From assembly GCF_021083185.1 (NCBI RefSeq), contig NZ_JAIGQB010000003.1:248001-312000 (forward strand): a stretch of 64,000 bases of DNA. The letters are read 5' to 3'. This DNA is from Nocardioides furvisabuli (GTDB lineage Bacteria; Actinomycetota; Actinomycetes; Propionibacteriales; Nocardioidaceae). Position 1 is the first letter of the stretch; each line of letters starts with the position of its first letter. A model generated the notes under the pieces. That model ran no database searches. It was not told the origin of the DNA and saw only the letters and a program-made list of their open reading frames with translations. Positions 29,817 through 39,093 of the stretch are shown here, one piece after another. The translations under genes were made by a program, and so were the position numbers.

Positions 29817-30602
29817 ATGGAGGTCGTCATCCTCGACGAGCCACGACAGCTGGCCCATGTCGCGGCCGATGCCGTCGCGGCCCAGCTCGCCGGCACGCCG
29901 GACGCCACCCTCGGTCTCGCGACCGGGTCGTCGCCACTGGCGGTGTACGACGAGCTGGCCGCGCGGTGCTCGCGCGGGGAGCTGAGCTTCGCGGCGGCCC
30001 GAGGTTTCACCCTCGACGAGTACGTCGGGCTGCCCGCCGACCACCCGGAGCGCTACCGGACGGTCATCGACCGTGACTTCGTCTCGCGGGTGGACTTCGC
30101 GCCGGGCGCGGTCGCCGGACCCGATGGCCTGGCCCGCGACATCCCGGCCGCGTGCGCGGCGTACGAGCGGTCGATCTCCGAGGCGGGGGGTGTGGACCTC
30201 CAGATCCTGGGGATCGGCTCCGACGGTCACATCGCCTTCAACGAGCCCGGGTCGTCGTTCGCCTCACGCACGCGGATCAAGACCCTGACCCGCCAGACGC
30301 GCGTCGACAACGCCCGCTTCTTCGGGGATGACGTCGACGCGGTGCCGACGCACTGCCTCACCCAGGGACTCGGCACGATCATGGAGGCTCGCCACCTCGT
30401 CCTGCTGGCGACCGGGCAGAAGAAGGCGGAGGCGGTCCACCAGCTCGTCGAGGGTGCCGTGAGCGCCCTGTGGCCGGGAACGATCCTGCAGCACCACCCC
30501 CACGTCACGGTGCTCCTCGACCCGGCGGCGGCCAGTCGCCTGCAGCTGGCCGGGTACTACCGCGAGACCTACGCGGGCAAGCCGCGCTGGCAAGGGATCT
30601 GA
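29817..30602 (+). CDS. nagB: Glucosamine-6-phosphate deaminase
   Basis: 261 residues. Converts glucosamine 6-phosphate to fructose 6-phosphate and ammonia. Motifs: LATGSSPLAVYDEL near the N-terminus, FTLDEYVGLPADHPERYR, ILGIGSDGHIAFNEPGSSF and LVLLATGQKKAEAVHQLVEG. Six bp after nagE, one bp before nagA, so clearly the same transcript. Confidence 0.97.
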   Translation: MEVVILDEPRQLAHVAADAVAAQLAGTPDATLGLATGSSPLAVYDELAARCSRGELSFAAARGFTLDEYVGLPADHPERYRTVIDRDFVSRVDFAPGAVAGPDGLARDIPAACAAYERSISEAGGVDLQILGIGSDGHIAFNEPGSSFASRTRIKTLTRQTRVDNARFFGDDVDAVPTHCLTQGLGTIMEARHLVLLATGQKKAEAVHQLVEGAVSALWPGTILQHHPHVTVLLDPAAASRLQLAGYYRETYAGKPRWQGI

Positions 30603-30603
30603 C

Positions 30604-31746
30604 GTGCTCCTCTCCGCGGGGACGGTCCTGACCGGTGCCTCGATGCTCGGCGCAGGCTGGGTGGAGATCGAGTCCGGCCGGGTCGTGGGGCTCGGCTCCG
30701 GCCTCGCCCCCCGGCCGGTCGACCTCGACCTCGATGAGGCCGTCGTGGCTCCCGGCTTCGTGGACATGCACGTCCACGGCGGCGGCGGGGGTGCGTTCTT
30801 CGAAGGGACCGCCCGGGCCGTCGAGGCAACGGTGGCACTCCACCGTCGGCACGGCACCACCGCCATGGTGGCGTCGTTGGTCTCGGCGCAGCCGGAGGAC
30901 CTGGCCCGGCAGGTGAGTCTCCTGGCCGACCACGTCGCGTCCGGTCACCTCCTGGGGATCCACCTCGAAGGACCCTGGTTGGCGGCGCGACGGTGCGGTG
31001 CCCACGAGCCGACCGCACTCCGCGATCCCGACCCGGCAGAGATCGATGCGCTGCTCGCAGCAGGGCGGGGCGCCGTTCGCATGGTGACGCTCGCCCCTGA
31101 GCTGCCGGGCGCCCTCGAGGCGATCCGACGCATCGTCGATGCGGGCGTGGTGGCGGCGATCGGGCACACCGACGCCACCTACGAGCAGGCGCGAGCCGCC
31201 ATCGACGCCGGAGCGACGGTGGCCACCCACCTGTTCAATGCGATGCGCCCGGTCCATCACCGCGAACCGGGACCGGTCGTCGCTGCGCTCGAGGACCCCC
31301 GGGTCACCGTGGAGCTCATTCATGACGGTGTGCACCTGCACCCGGCCCTGCACCGCCTGGTGACCGCTGACGTGGGCGTGGACCGGGTCGCGCTCGTCAC
31401 CGACGCGATGGCTGCGGCCGGGATGTCGGACGGCGCCTATCGGCTCGGTGAGCTGGCCGTCGAGGTCACCGAGGGCGTGGCGCGCGTCGCGGGCACCGAC
31501 ACGATCGCCGGGAGCACAGCGACCACGGCGAGGATGGCGTCGCTGGCCGTCGCGCACGCGGCCGGCGACCGCGACGAGGCGCTGCTCACGGTGATCCGCC
31601 AGATGTGCCTCAACCCCCTGCGGGCCCTGGGGCTGCCCGCTCCCGGACTGGCGCCGGGTGCGCCCGCCGACCTCGTCGTCCTGACCCCGGACCTCGACGT
31701 CCGGGGCGTGATGCGGCACGGCGCCTGGGTACTGTCTCCGACATGA
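30604..31746 (+). CDS. nagA: N-acetylglucosamine-6-phosphate deacetylase
   Basis: 380 residues, GTG start one base after nagB. Amidohydrolase TIM barrel with metal motifs PGFVDMHVHGGGG, GIHLEGPWL (catalytic-site Glu), AAIGHTDATYEQ, ATHLFNAMRP and LVTDAMAAAGM. Removes acetate from GlcNAc 6-phosphate delivered by NagE. Its stop overlaps the next start as ATGA. Confidence 0.97.
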   Translation: MLLSAGTVLTGASMLGAGWVEIESGRVVGLGSGLAPRPVDLDLDEAVVAPGFVDMHVHGGGGGAFFEGTARAVEATVALHRRHGTTAMVASLVSAQPEDLARQVSLLADHVASGHLLGIHLEGPWLAARRCGAHEPTALRDPDPAEIDALLAAGRGAVRMVTLAPELPGALEAIRRIVDAGVVAAIGHTDATYEQARAAIDAGATVATHLFNAMRPVHHREPGPVVAALEDPRVTVELIHDGVHLHPALHRLVTADVGVDRVALVTDAMAAAGMSDGAYRLGELAVEVTEGVARVAGTDTIAGSTATTARMASLAVAHAAGDRDEALLTVIRQMCLNPLRALGLPAPGLAPGAPADLVVLTPDLDVRGVMRHGAWVLSPT

Positions 31747-32663
31747 TCAGGCCGCTGCGGGTGGGCGTGGTCGGGCTCGGTGACATCGCCCAGAAGGCGT
31801 ACCTGCCGGTCCTCGCCGCGCGGGACGACGTCGAGGTCTCGCTGATGACGCGGGACCCCGGCCGGCTGGCCGACGTCGCCCGCCGGTACGGCTTCGCGCG
31901 GTCCACCACCCGCGTGGAGGACCTCCTCGACGGAACCCTCGACGCTGCGTTCGTGCACGCCTCCACCGACGCCCACGTCGGCCTCGTCGAACAGCTGCTC
32001 CACGCGGGGGTACCGGTGCTGGTGGACAAGCCGCTCGCCCCGGACCTTGCCTCGGCGACCCGCCTGGTCGAGCTGGCCGAGGAGCGTGGCCTGTCGCTGG
32101 CGGTGGGATTCAACCGGCGCTTCTGCCCGGCCCACGTGGCGTTGTCGCAGGAGCCCGCGTCGGTCGTGCTGGTGCAGAAGCACCGTTGCGGCCTGCCGGG
32201 GGAGCCGCGCCAGTTCGTCCTCGACGACTTCATCCACGTGGTGGACACCGTGCGGTTCCTGATGCCGGCGGGGGAGGAGGAGGTGTCGGTCTGGTGCACC
32301 GCCCAGGACGGCCTCCTGGCCACGGTGACGATCGCGCTCCGAGTCGGAGCGAGCACCGGCCTGGGTGTGATGCATCGGGTCGGCGGGGTGGCCGAGGAGG
32401 TCGTGGAGGTGATGGGCCCGGGTTACCAGCACCGCGTGGTGGACCTCGCCGAGGAGTGGCGCGCCGAGGCTGAGGGCGGTCTGCGGCTGATGCGTCGTGA
32501 CTCGTGGACCGATGTGCCGACCCTCCGCGGTTTCACCGCGATGGTCGACGCGTTCCTGGGCTCGGTCAGGAGCAAGGACGTGATCTCCGCCCGCGACGCG
32601 TTGCGCACCCACGAGATCTGCGAGCAGGTCGTCCGTGCGGCGGAGGCTGAGCTCACCCGGTGA
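31743..32663 (+). CDS. Gfo/Idh/MocA family oxidoreductase
   Basis: 306 residues. N-terminal Rossmann fold VGVVGLGDIAQKAYLPVLA, then LVDKPLAPDL (the EKP-like motif of the family) and GFNRRFCPAH. The C-terminal half is the substrate-binding beta sheet. NAD(P)-dependent sugar or inositol dehydrogenase. Substrate unknown, but ATGA coupling to nagA and the dre-controlled operon imply an amino sugar or cell-wall sugar derivative. Confidence 0.87.
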   Translation: MIRPLRVGVVGLGDIAQKAYLPVLAARDDVEVSLMTRDPGRLADVARRYGFARSTTRVEDLLDGTLDAAFVHASTDAHVGLVEQLLHAGVPVLVDKPLAPDLASATRLVELAEERGLSLAVGFNRRFCPAHVALSQEPASVVLVQKHRCGLPGEPRQFVLDDFIHVVDTVRFLMPAGEEEVSVWCTAQDGLLATVTIALRVGASTGLGVMHRVGGVAEEVVEVMGPGYQHRVVDLAEEWRAEAEGGLRLMRRDSWTDVPTLRGFTAMVDAFLGSVRSKDVISARDALRTHEICEQVVRAAEAELTR

Positions 32664-32706
32664 GGGTGGAGCCGGCAGCGCTGCGGTGCTGGCGGGCAGA
32701 CCGCGG

Positions 32707-32738
32707 CCTCGTCCTCCGGCCGGGGCCGGAGGACGAGG
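32707..32738. terminator. Bidirectional terminator after the nag operon
   Basis: A 15-bp perfect stem, CCTCGTCCTCCGGCC (32707-32721) with 32724-32738, between the convergent ends of the oxidoreductase gene and the TM_helix membrane protein gene. Confidence 0.85.
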
Positions 32739-32792
32739 TGTGCTGTCTCGAGGTGGCAGAGCACCGGAGGTCCGGCGGTGTCTGCCGGTGGG

Positions 32793-33635
32793 TCAGCGGT
32801 CCGGCGAGGCCGGGGGAGGCATGTGCTGCGTGGCCTCGGGGTCGTACGCCGACCCGGTCGCGCCGGCCGTCGACGTGGACGTCCAGTCGGTCCCGGCACT
32901 GGAGCTGCTGTCGGTGTGCTGGTCCACCTCGTCGCGGGCGCGGCGGGCACCCACGTGGGCGTCCTGCTTGGCCTGGCTCGCGGCCTCCGAGCCCTTGTCG
33001 CGGGCCTGGCGGAGCAGGTCGGCGGCGATGTCGCGGCCACCGAGGCCGAAGGCCAGGGCGAGGCCGAGGGCCAGGGCGAACATGATGGCGGTGAAGGCGA
33101 TCCGCACGATCTCGGGAGCGATCTGGAGCTGCTCGAGGATCATGAAGAACGCGATCGTCATGATGACCGCAGGCGCGACGGCGCCGACCACCTTGCCGGT
33201 CGGGGTGTCGCCCATGAAGCGGGCGACCCCGCCGGCGACGGCGCCGGAGAGCAGCGCGGCGACGATGAAGATCACGATGGCCACGATGACGTTGGGCAGG
33301 TAGGCCAGCACGTCGTTCATGAATCCGGTGGCGGCCGGGATGCCGAGCGCCCCGATCGCGGTGGTGATGAAGAAGATGAAGATCAGCCAGAAGATGACGC
33401 GTGCGATGCCGTTGGCCGCAGAGGCACCGGGCAGGACCGCGTCGACGTAGCGGTTGGCAGAGCTCTCGTTCAGTCGCCGGTCGATGCCGACCCGCTCGAG
33501 GAGCTTGCCGACCACGCCGGCGACGACCCTCGCCACGATGTAGCCGACCAGCAGGATCAGCAGGAAGCCGAGCAGGTTCGGCAGGAAGCCGAAGAAGCCG
33601 TCGGTCGCGTTCTGGAAGCTGTCACCGATGTCCAT
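32793..33635 (-). CDS. TM_helix-repeat membrane protein (mechanosensitive-channel related)
   Basis: 280 residues from the ATG at 33635, which AAAGGA precedes. About five membrane segments: FFGFLPNLLGFLLILLVGYIVARVVAGVVGKLLERVG is the typical TM_helix start, followed by VIFWLIFIFFITTAIGALGI, LPNVIVAIVIFIVAALLSGAVAG and FALALGLALAFGLGGRDIAADLL. A hydrophilic, Ser/Ala-rich cytoplasmic tail ends the protein. Related to the small-conductance mechanosensitive channel superfamily but lacks the MscS beta domain. Channel activity is inferred. Confidence 0.82.
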   Translation of the reverse strand: MDIGDSFQNATDGFFGFLPNLLGFLLILLVGYIVARVVAGVVGKLLERVGIDRRLNESSANRYVDAVLPGASAANGIARVIFWLIFIFFITTAIGALGIPAATGFMNDVLAYLPNVIVAIVIFIVAALLSGAVAGGVARFMGDTPTGKVVGAVAPAVIMTIAFFMILEQLQIAPEIVRIAFTAIMFALALGLALAFGLGGRDIAADLLRQARDKGSEAASQAKQDAHVGARRARDEVDQHTDSSSSAGTDWTSTSTAGATGSAYDPEATQHMPPPASPDR

Positions 33636-33804
33636 GGGGTTGTCCTTTCGTTCGGTGACTCCGACTTTGGTCGCATGTCCACGCCGCCAACACCCCCCCA
33701 CGGACGACATGTCCGCAGCGCGTCGGGGTAGGCACCACCCTCAGGGAGGAACTCACGGGTGCGAGCTCGCACGTCCGGCACGACGACCTCCACCCGGGGG
33801 TGTC

Positions 33805-36153
33805 CTACGCCGGCACGCCCACCTCGCCGTAGAGCGTCGTGCGCTGACGCAGCGGACGCCCGGCCTCGCGTGCGATCGCGGCCAGGTCGTCGGACGTCAG
33901 CCCCTGGCCGTGGCTCGCGCCCGCGGCGCGGCTGATGTTCTCGTCCATGAGCGTGCCGCCGAGGTCGTCCACGCCCGCGGCCAGCAGCTGGCCGGCGCCG
34001 ACCGGACCGAGCTTGACCCACGACGCCTGCACGTGGTCGATGTCGTCGGCGTACGCGATGCGGGCCACCGCGTGGACCAGCAGCGTCTCGCGCCACGTCG
34101 GACCCCGCCGCGCACCGCGCTTGAGGTAGATGGGCGCCGCCATGTGCACGAAGGGCAGCCCGACGAACTCGGTGAAGCCGCCGGTCTCGCGCTGCAGCGC
34201 CCGGGTGCGCAGCAGGTGCGTGACCCAGTGGCGAGGGTGCTCGACCGAGCCGAACATCATCGTCACGTTGCTGCGCAGCCCGACGGAGTGCGCCACGCGG
34301 TGCACCTCGAGCCACTCCTCGGTGGTCACCTTGTCGGGGCACAGCACCGCACGGACCTCGTCGTCGAGGATCTCCGCGGCGGTGCCGGGCAGCGAGCGCA
34401 GCCCGGCGTCCTTGAGGCGCAGCAGGTAGCTCTCGAGCGGCTCCTCGAGGCGCCGCGACCCCTCGAGGACCTCAAGCGCGGTGAAGCCGTGGATGTGGAT
34501 GTCCGGGACCCGCTCGTGCACTGCGCGGGTGACGTCGACGTAGAAGTTGCCGTCGAAGCTCGGGTGGATGCCGCCCTGCAGGCATACCTCCGTCGCACCG
34601 AGCGCCGCCGCCTCCTCGCTGCGGTCGGCGACGTCGTCGAGGGTGAGGAGATAGGGCTTGCCGCGCAGGTTGAGCGAGAGCGGTCCCTTGGAGAAGCCAC
34701 AGAACGTGCACCTGTAGGTGCAGACGTTGGTGTAGTTGATGTTGCGGTTGACGACGTAGGTCACCTCGTCGCCGACCACGCGCCGGCGCACCTCGTCGGC
34801 CACCTCCGCGACCGCGCCGACCTCGCGCCCGCGCGCCGCGAAGAGGGCCTCGAGCTCCTCGGCACCCGGGTCCTGCCCCAGGCGTACGCCGTCCAGGACC
34901 TCGCGCACACGGCCGGTCACCGCCCGGTCGCGTGCGGGCACGAGCGTCACCGGGTCGACGCCGGCACCGGAGAACCACGTCGTGGAGCGCCGCCCGACCT
35001 GCACGACCTCCGCGCCGGTGCCGACGTTGGCCGCGTCGCGGTGCCGCTCGGGCCACAGCGCACCGGGGTCGTCGCGCGCCAGCAGCTCGGCGTCCGCCCG
35101 GTCGAGCACCGCGAAGCGCACGGCCGAATCGAGCCACTGCTCGGGCTGCGCGGCGTGCTCGGGATAGATGGTGAGCCGCGGCGCGAGCTCGTGGCCCGCC
35201 GCCCCGGTGGCAGTGCGCAGGGTGTCCAGCGAGGGCCACGGGCGCTCGGGGTTGACGTGGTCGGCCGTCACCGGCGACACGCCGCCCCAGTCGTCGATGC
35301 CCGCGGCCAGCAGCCCGGCGAGCTCCTCGGGTGCGGAGAGGTTGGGCGGGGCCTGGAGGTGCACGTCGTCGGGGAGCACCAGCCTGGCCAGCGCGATCGC
35401 GCGGACGTGGTCCTCGTGCGGACAGGGGGCGGCGTCACGCATCGCGGTGCCCGGCTTGGGCAGGAAGTTCTGCACGATCACCTCCTGCACGTGCCCGTGC
35501 TCGAGGTGCGCGGCGGCGATGGCCTCCAGCGCCTCGAGCCGGTCGGCCTCGGTCTCGCCGATCCCGACCAGGATGCCGGTGGTGAAGGGGATCGCCAGCC
35601 GCCCGGCGATCTCGAGGGTCGCGAGGCGGCGGGCCGGTTCCTTGTCCGGCGCGCCGCGGTGGGCGGACAGGTCGGGTCGCAGGCTCTCGATCATCATCCC
35701 CTGCGACGCGCACGACGTACGCAGCGCGGCGAGGTCGTCGCGACCGATCGCCCCGGCGTTGGCGTGCGGCAGGAGGCCGGTCTCGGCGAGCACCAGCGCG
35801 CTCGCCTCGGCGAGGTAGGACACCGTCGAGGAGTGGCCGTGGTCGGCGAGCCACTCCGCGGCCGCCGGGTAGCGCAGCTCGGGCGCCTCACCGAGGGTGA
35901 AGAGCGCCTCGTGGCATCCTGCGGCGGCACCCTGGCGGGCGGTGGCCAGCACCTCGTCGAGCGAGAGGTAGGGCGCGGCGGCGGTGCGCGGGGACTCCGC
36001 GAAGGTGCAGTAGCCGCAGCGGTCGCGACACAGCTTGGTCAGCGGGACGAAGACCTTCGGCGAGTAGGTGACGCGCGTGCCGAAGAGCGCGTCGCGGCGT
36101 CGTGAGGCGCGGTCGAGCAGCTCGGCGGTGGGCAGCCCGGTGAGGGATGTCAT
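33805..36153 (-). CDS. fbiC: 7,8-didemethyl-8-hydroxy-5-deazariboflavin (FO) synthase, CofGH fusion
   Basis: 782 residues from the ATG at 36153. Makes FO, the chromophore of coenzyme F420, from a ribityl-diaminouracil and tyrosine. Two radical SAM halves: CofG with Cys42-x3-Cys46-x2-Cys49 (CRDRCGYC) and CofH with Cys478-x3-Cys482-x2-Cys485 (CTYRCTFC). VIVQNFLPKPGTAM and VCLQGGIHPSFDG are conserved family motifs. The fused arrangement is typical of actinobacteria. Divergent from the F420-dependent dehydrogenase gene, 67 bp between starts. Confidence 0.96.
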   Translation of the reverse strand: MTSLTGLPTAELLDRASRRRDALFGTRVTYSPKVFVPLTKLCRDRCGYCTFAESPRTAAAPYLSLDEVLATARQGAAAGCHEALFTLGEAPELRYPAAAEWLADHGHSSTVSYLAEASALVLAETGLLPHANAGAIGRDDLAALRTSCASQGMMIESLRPDLSAHRGAPDKEPARRLATLEIAGRLAIPFTTGILVGIGETEADRLEALEAIAAAHLEHGHVQEVIVQNFLPKPGTAMRDAAPCPHEDHVRAIALARLVLPDDVHLQAPPNLSAPEELAGLLAAGIDDWGGVSPVTADHVNPERPWPSLDTLRTATGAAGHELAPRLTIYPEHAAQPEQWLDSAVRFAVLDRADAELLARDDPGALWPERHRDAANVGTGAEVVQVGRRSTTWFSGAGVDPVTLVPARDRAVTGRVREVLDGVRLGQDPGAEELEALFAARGREVGAVAEVADEVRRRVVGDEVTYVVNRNINYTNVCTYRCTFCGFSKGPLSLNLRGKPYLLTLDDVADRSEEAAALGATEVCLQGGIHPSFDGNFYVDVTRAVHERVPDIHIHGFTALEVLEGSRRLEEPLESYLLRLKDAGLRSLPGTAAEILDDEVRAVLCPDKVTTEEWLEVHRVAHSVGLRSNVTMMFGSVEHPRHWVTHLLRTRALQRETGGFTEFVGLPFVHMAAPIYLKRGARRGPTWRETLLVHAVARIAYADDIDHVQASWVKLGPVGAGQLLAAGVDDLGGTLMDENISRAAGASHGQGLTSDDLAAIAREAGRPLRQRTTLYGEVGVPA

Positions 36154-36220
36154 GTCGCCATGATGGGGGGTGGGTGGTGCCCGAGGGACGTCGTGGCCAC
36201 CCATGGGTCACCATCTCCTC

Positions 36221-37237
36221 ATGACGACCTCGCCGCTCACCATCGGTTACAAGGCCTCCGCCGAGCAGTTCGGCCCCCGTGAGCTGGTCGGGCTCGGCAC
36301 CCGGGCCGAGGAGGTCGGTCTCGACAGCGTGTGGCTCAGCGACCACCTCCAGCCCTGGCGCCACGAGGGCGGTCACGCCCCCAACGCGCTCGCGGTGCTC
36401 GCGGCTCTCGGCGAGCGCACGGACCGCGTGGTGCTCGGCACCAGCGTGCTCACGCCGACCTTCCGCTACAACCCGGCCGTCCTGGCGCAGCAGTTCGCCA
36501 CCCTCGCCCTGCTCGACCCCGGTCGGGTGGTGCTCGGCGTCGGGACGGGCGAGGCACTCAACGAGGTCTCCGTCGGGCTCGGCGAGTGGCCGGACTTCAA
36601 GGAGCGCTGGGCGCGGCTGCGCGAGTCGGTGCGGCTGATGCGCGCGCTCTGGGCCGGTGAGCGGGTGAGCTTCGACGGCGACTACTACCGCACCGTCGAC
36701 GCCACGATCTACGACCGGCCCGACGACGGCGTGCCGATCTACGTCGCGGCCGGCGGCCCGCAGATGGCGAAGTACGCCGGTCGCGTGGGCGACGGGTTCA
36801 TCTGCACGAGCGGCAAGGGCATGGACCTCTACACCGACAAGCTGCTGCCCGCGGTGGCCGACGGCCTGGAGGCGTCGGGACGCGGCTCCGACGACATCGT
36901 GCGGATGATCGAGATCAAGCTGTCCTACGCCCCCACCCGCGAGGAGGCGCTCGACAACACCCGCTTCTGGGCGCCGCTGTCGCTCAGCGCGGAGCAGAAG
37001 CACCAGCTCGACGACCCGATGGAGATGGCTGCGGCCGCCGACCGGCTGCCGATCGAGCAGGTGGCCTCGCGCTGGATCGTCGAGACCACCCCCGAGGCGG
37101 TCGTCGACGCCGTACGTCCCTACGTGGACGCGGGGTTCGACCACCTCGTCTTCCACGCCCCGGGCCACGACCAGGAGGCGTTCCTCTCCTCCTTCGGCGA
37201 CGAGGTGCTGCCGGGGCTGCGCGAGCTCGCCGGCTGA
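36221..37237 (+). CDS. fgd: F420-dependent glucose-6-phosphate dehydrogenase
   Basis: 338 residues, luciferase-like TIM barrel. Motifs match mycobacterial FGD1 closely: [96 protein letters not shown] and [12 protein letters not shown]. Oxidises glucose 6-phosphate and reduces F420. ATG at 36221 is chosen by homology; the ribosome-binding site is weak. Shares a short divergent promoter region with fbiC, so cofactor synthesis and reduction are neighbours. Confidence 0.93.
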   Translation: MTTSPLTIGYKASAEQFGPRELVGLGTRAEEVGLDSVWLSDHLQPWRHEGGHAPNALAVLAALGERTDRVVLGTSVLTPTFRYNPAVLAQQFATLALLDPGRVVLGVGTGEALNEVSVGLGEWPDFKERWARLRESVRLMRALWAGERVSFDGDYYRTVDATIYDRPDDGVPIYVAAGGPQMAKYAGRVGDGFICTSGKGMDLYTDKLLPAVADGLEASGRGSDDIVRMIEIKLSYAPTREEALDNTRFWAPLSLSAEQKHQLDDPMEMAAAADRLPIEQVASRWIVETTPEAVVDAVRPYVDAGFDHLVFHAPGHDQEAFLSSFGDEVLPGLRELAG

Positions 37238-37319
37238 GAGCGACCCCACGAGTCGGGGTGAGGTGGGTGCCGGCGGGCGCGCCTAGCGTCGGGCGTACGC
37301 CGACTACCCAGGAGGAGCC

Positions 37320-37634
37320 GTGGGCCACCGACCACCGAAGGACGTGCAGGAAGCCGCGCAGCGCGCCGAGCGCTGGATCGAGGAGGGGAAGGCCGGGAAG
37401 GGCTTCACCGACACGGGCCGCCGCCGCGCCGCACAGCTCGCCGAGGGCGAGGAGGTCAGCGATGAGGTCGTGGGGAAGATGCAGGCCTACTTCGCCCGGC
37501 ACACCGTCGACAAGGACGCCGCCGGCTTCACCCGCGGCGGTGAGGGCTACCCCTCGCCCGGCCGCGTGGCCTGGGACGCCTGGGGCGGCGACGCCGGGGA
37601 GCGCTGGGTCGGCACGATCGACCTCGACGACTGA
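37320..37634 (+). CDS. Hypothetical 104-residue protein
   Basis: GTG start with GGAGGAG just upstream. Charged, mainly helical N-terminal half (VQEAAQRAERWIEEGKAGKGF, AQLAEGEEVSDEVVGKMQAYFARH) and a C-terminal GFTRGGEGYPSPGRVAWDAWGGDAG segment. The latter motif also occurs, as I recall, in phage head-related proteins, but nothing else here looks phage-derived. No signal or membrane segment. Function unknown. Confidence 0.7.
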   Translation: MGHRPPKDVQEAAQRAERWIEEGKAGKGFTDTGRRRAAQLAEGEEVSDEVVGKMQAYFARHTVDKDAAGFTRGGEGYPSPGRVAWDAWGGDAGERWVGTIDLDD

Positions 37635-37705
37635 GCCGGTCGCCGCCGGGCAAGCCCGAACGGGTGTGGTGCGGCGCTCGCGGACCTGCCTATGGTCCAG
37701 CCGCG

Positions 37706-38155
37706 ATGAGCACCCACACCGGCGCCCACGACGGGCGCGTCCTCAGACTGACCTACACCAGCGCGGCCACGCGCCTGCTCTCCGTCGGCCAGCTGGTCGA
37801 GCTCATCGAGCAGATCCGTCCGAAGAACGAGCGCCTCGGCGTGACCGGCCTGCTGCTCTACAGCGGCGGCAACGTCATCCAGACCCTCGAGGGCGACACG
37901 ACGTCGGTCGACACGATCTTCGACGCGATCCGCGCCGACGCGCGCCACGACCGCGTGCGCGTGGTGGACCGCCGCCTGGTCGACGAGCGCGCCTTCGCTT
38001 CCTGGTCGATGGGATTCCGCAACGTCACCGCCCGCGAGGTCGCCGGGCTGCAGGACTTCACCGAGCTCGCGCGCGAGTCCGTCGGCGACGACCTCAGCGA
38101 CCACGCGGTGGCGGCCCTCGGCCTGCTCGACACCTTCCGCGTCAACGCCGTCTGA
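37706..38155 (+). CDS. BLUF-domain blue-light photoreceptor
   Basis: 149 residues from the ATG at 37706. A single BLUF domain fills about residues 11-105. The flavin-site residues are in exact register with PixD-type proteins: Tyr17, Asn41 (KNERLGVTG), Gln59 (NVIQTLEG), Trp100 and Met102 (SWSMGF). A short helical C-terminus follows with no output domain, so signalling must go through a partner protein. Binds FAD and reports blue light by a hydrogen-bond switch around Gln59. Confidence 0.92.
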   Translation: MSTHTGAHDGRVLRLTYTSAATRLLSVGQLVELIEQIRPKNERLGVTGLLLYSGGNVIQTLEGDTTSVDTIFDAIRADARHDRVRVVDRRLVDERAFASWSMGFRNVTAREVAGLQDFTELARESVGDDLSDHAVAALGLLDTFRVNAV

Positions 38156-38219
38156 GCGCCGCCGGGCCCACCTCGACGGGCGGGGAGGGTTCTGGGGCCG
38201 GAGCCGTAGGGTCGGATCC

Positions 38220-39089
38220 ATGCAGACTCGCACCCTCGGAAATCGGCAGGTCGGCGCCATCGGCCTGGGCCTGATGACCTTCGACCAGACCGGCACCCAG
38301 CCGCGCCAGCAGCTCCTCGACACCGTCACCGCAGCGCTCGACGCCGGCGTCACGCTGTTCGACACCGCCGACGCCTACGGCCCCGGCGACGAGAAGGGGG
38401 AGGGCGCGCAGGGCGAGAACGAGCGCCTGATCGCCTCGATCCTCGACGAGCTCGGCGTCCGCGACCGGGTGCTGCTCGCCACCAAGGGCGGCCACGTCCG
38501 CACCGACGGCGGCGGCTGGGACACCGACAGCTCGGCCGACCACCTGCGCAGCGCCGTCGACGCCAGCCTCGAGCGCCTCGGCGTCGAGCAGATCGCGCTG
38601 TGGCAGCACCACCGCCCCGACCCGAAGGTGCCCTACGACGAGGTCATCGGCACGCTCAAGGAGATCGCCGACAGCGGCAAGGTCGCCCGCGTGGGCCTGT
38701 CCAACGCCGACCCCGACCAGATCCGTGCCGCGCACGCCGTCCTCGGCGACGCGCTGGCGAGCGTGCAGAACCAGTTCAGCCCGAAGTTCCGCTCGAGCAA
38801 GCCCGAGATCGACGTGTGCGACGAGCTCGGCCTCGCGTTCCTGCCGTGGAGCCCGCTCGGCGGGCTGGGCGATGCCAAGGAGCTGGCCGACAAGCACCCG
38901 GCGTTCGCCGAGATCGCCGCCGAGCGCGGCGTGAGCGCCCAGCAGGTGGCGCTGGCCTGGGAGCTCGCCCAGTCGCCGGTCGTGATCCCGATCCCCGGCG
39001 CCAAGCGGCCCTCCTCCATCACCGACTCGGCGGCCGCCGCCGACATCGAGCTGACGTCCGACGAGGTCGCCCGCCTCGACGCGAGCTGA
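38220..39089 (+). CDS. Aldo/keto reductase
   Basis: 289 residues, TIM barrel, NADPH-dependent. Catalytic tetrad motifs: FDTADAYG (Asp, Tyr), LLATKGG (Lys) and LWQHHRPDP (His). Coenzyme-binding end VVIPIPGAKRPSSI. Resembles the YajO/pyridoxal-reductase-like group; the substrate cannot be told. It ends 4 bp before the broken SDR gene. Confidence 0.9.
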   Translation: MQTRTLGNRQVGAIGLGLMTFDQTGTQPRQQLLDTVTAALDAGVTLFDTADAYGPGDEKGEGAQGENERLIASILDELGVRDRVLLATKGGHVRTDGGGWDTDSSADHLRSAVDASLERLGVEQIALWQHHRPDPKVPYDEVIGTLKEIADSGKVARVGLSNADPDQIRAAHAVLGDALASVQNQFSPKFRSSKPEIDVCDELGLAFLPWSPLGGLGDAKELADKHPAFAEIAAERGVSAQQVALAWELAQSPVVIPIPGAKRPSSITDSAAAADIELTSDEVARLDAS

Positions 39090-39093
39090 CCCG

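Noticed and set aside
37320..37634. Prophage remnant around the GFTRGGEGYPS-type protein
   Set aside because: Only a weak remembered similarity; no integrase, attachment site, tRNA or other phage gene is adjacent.
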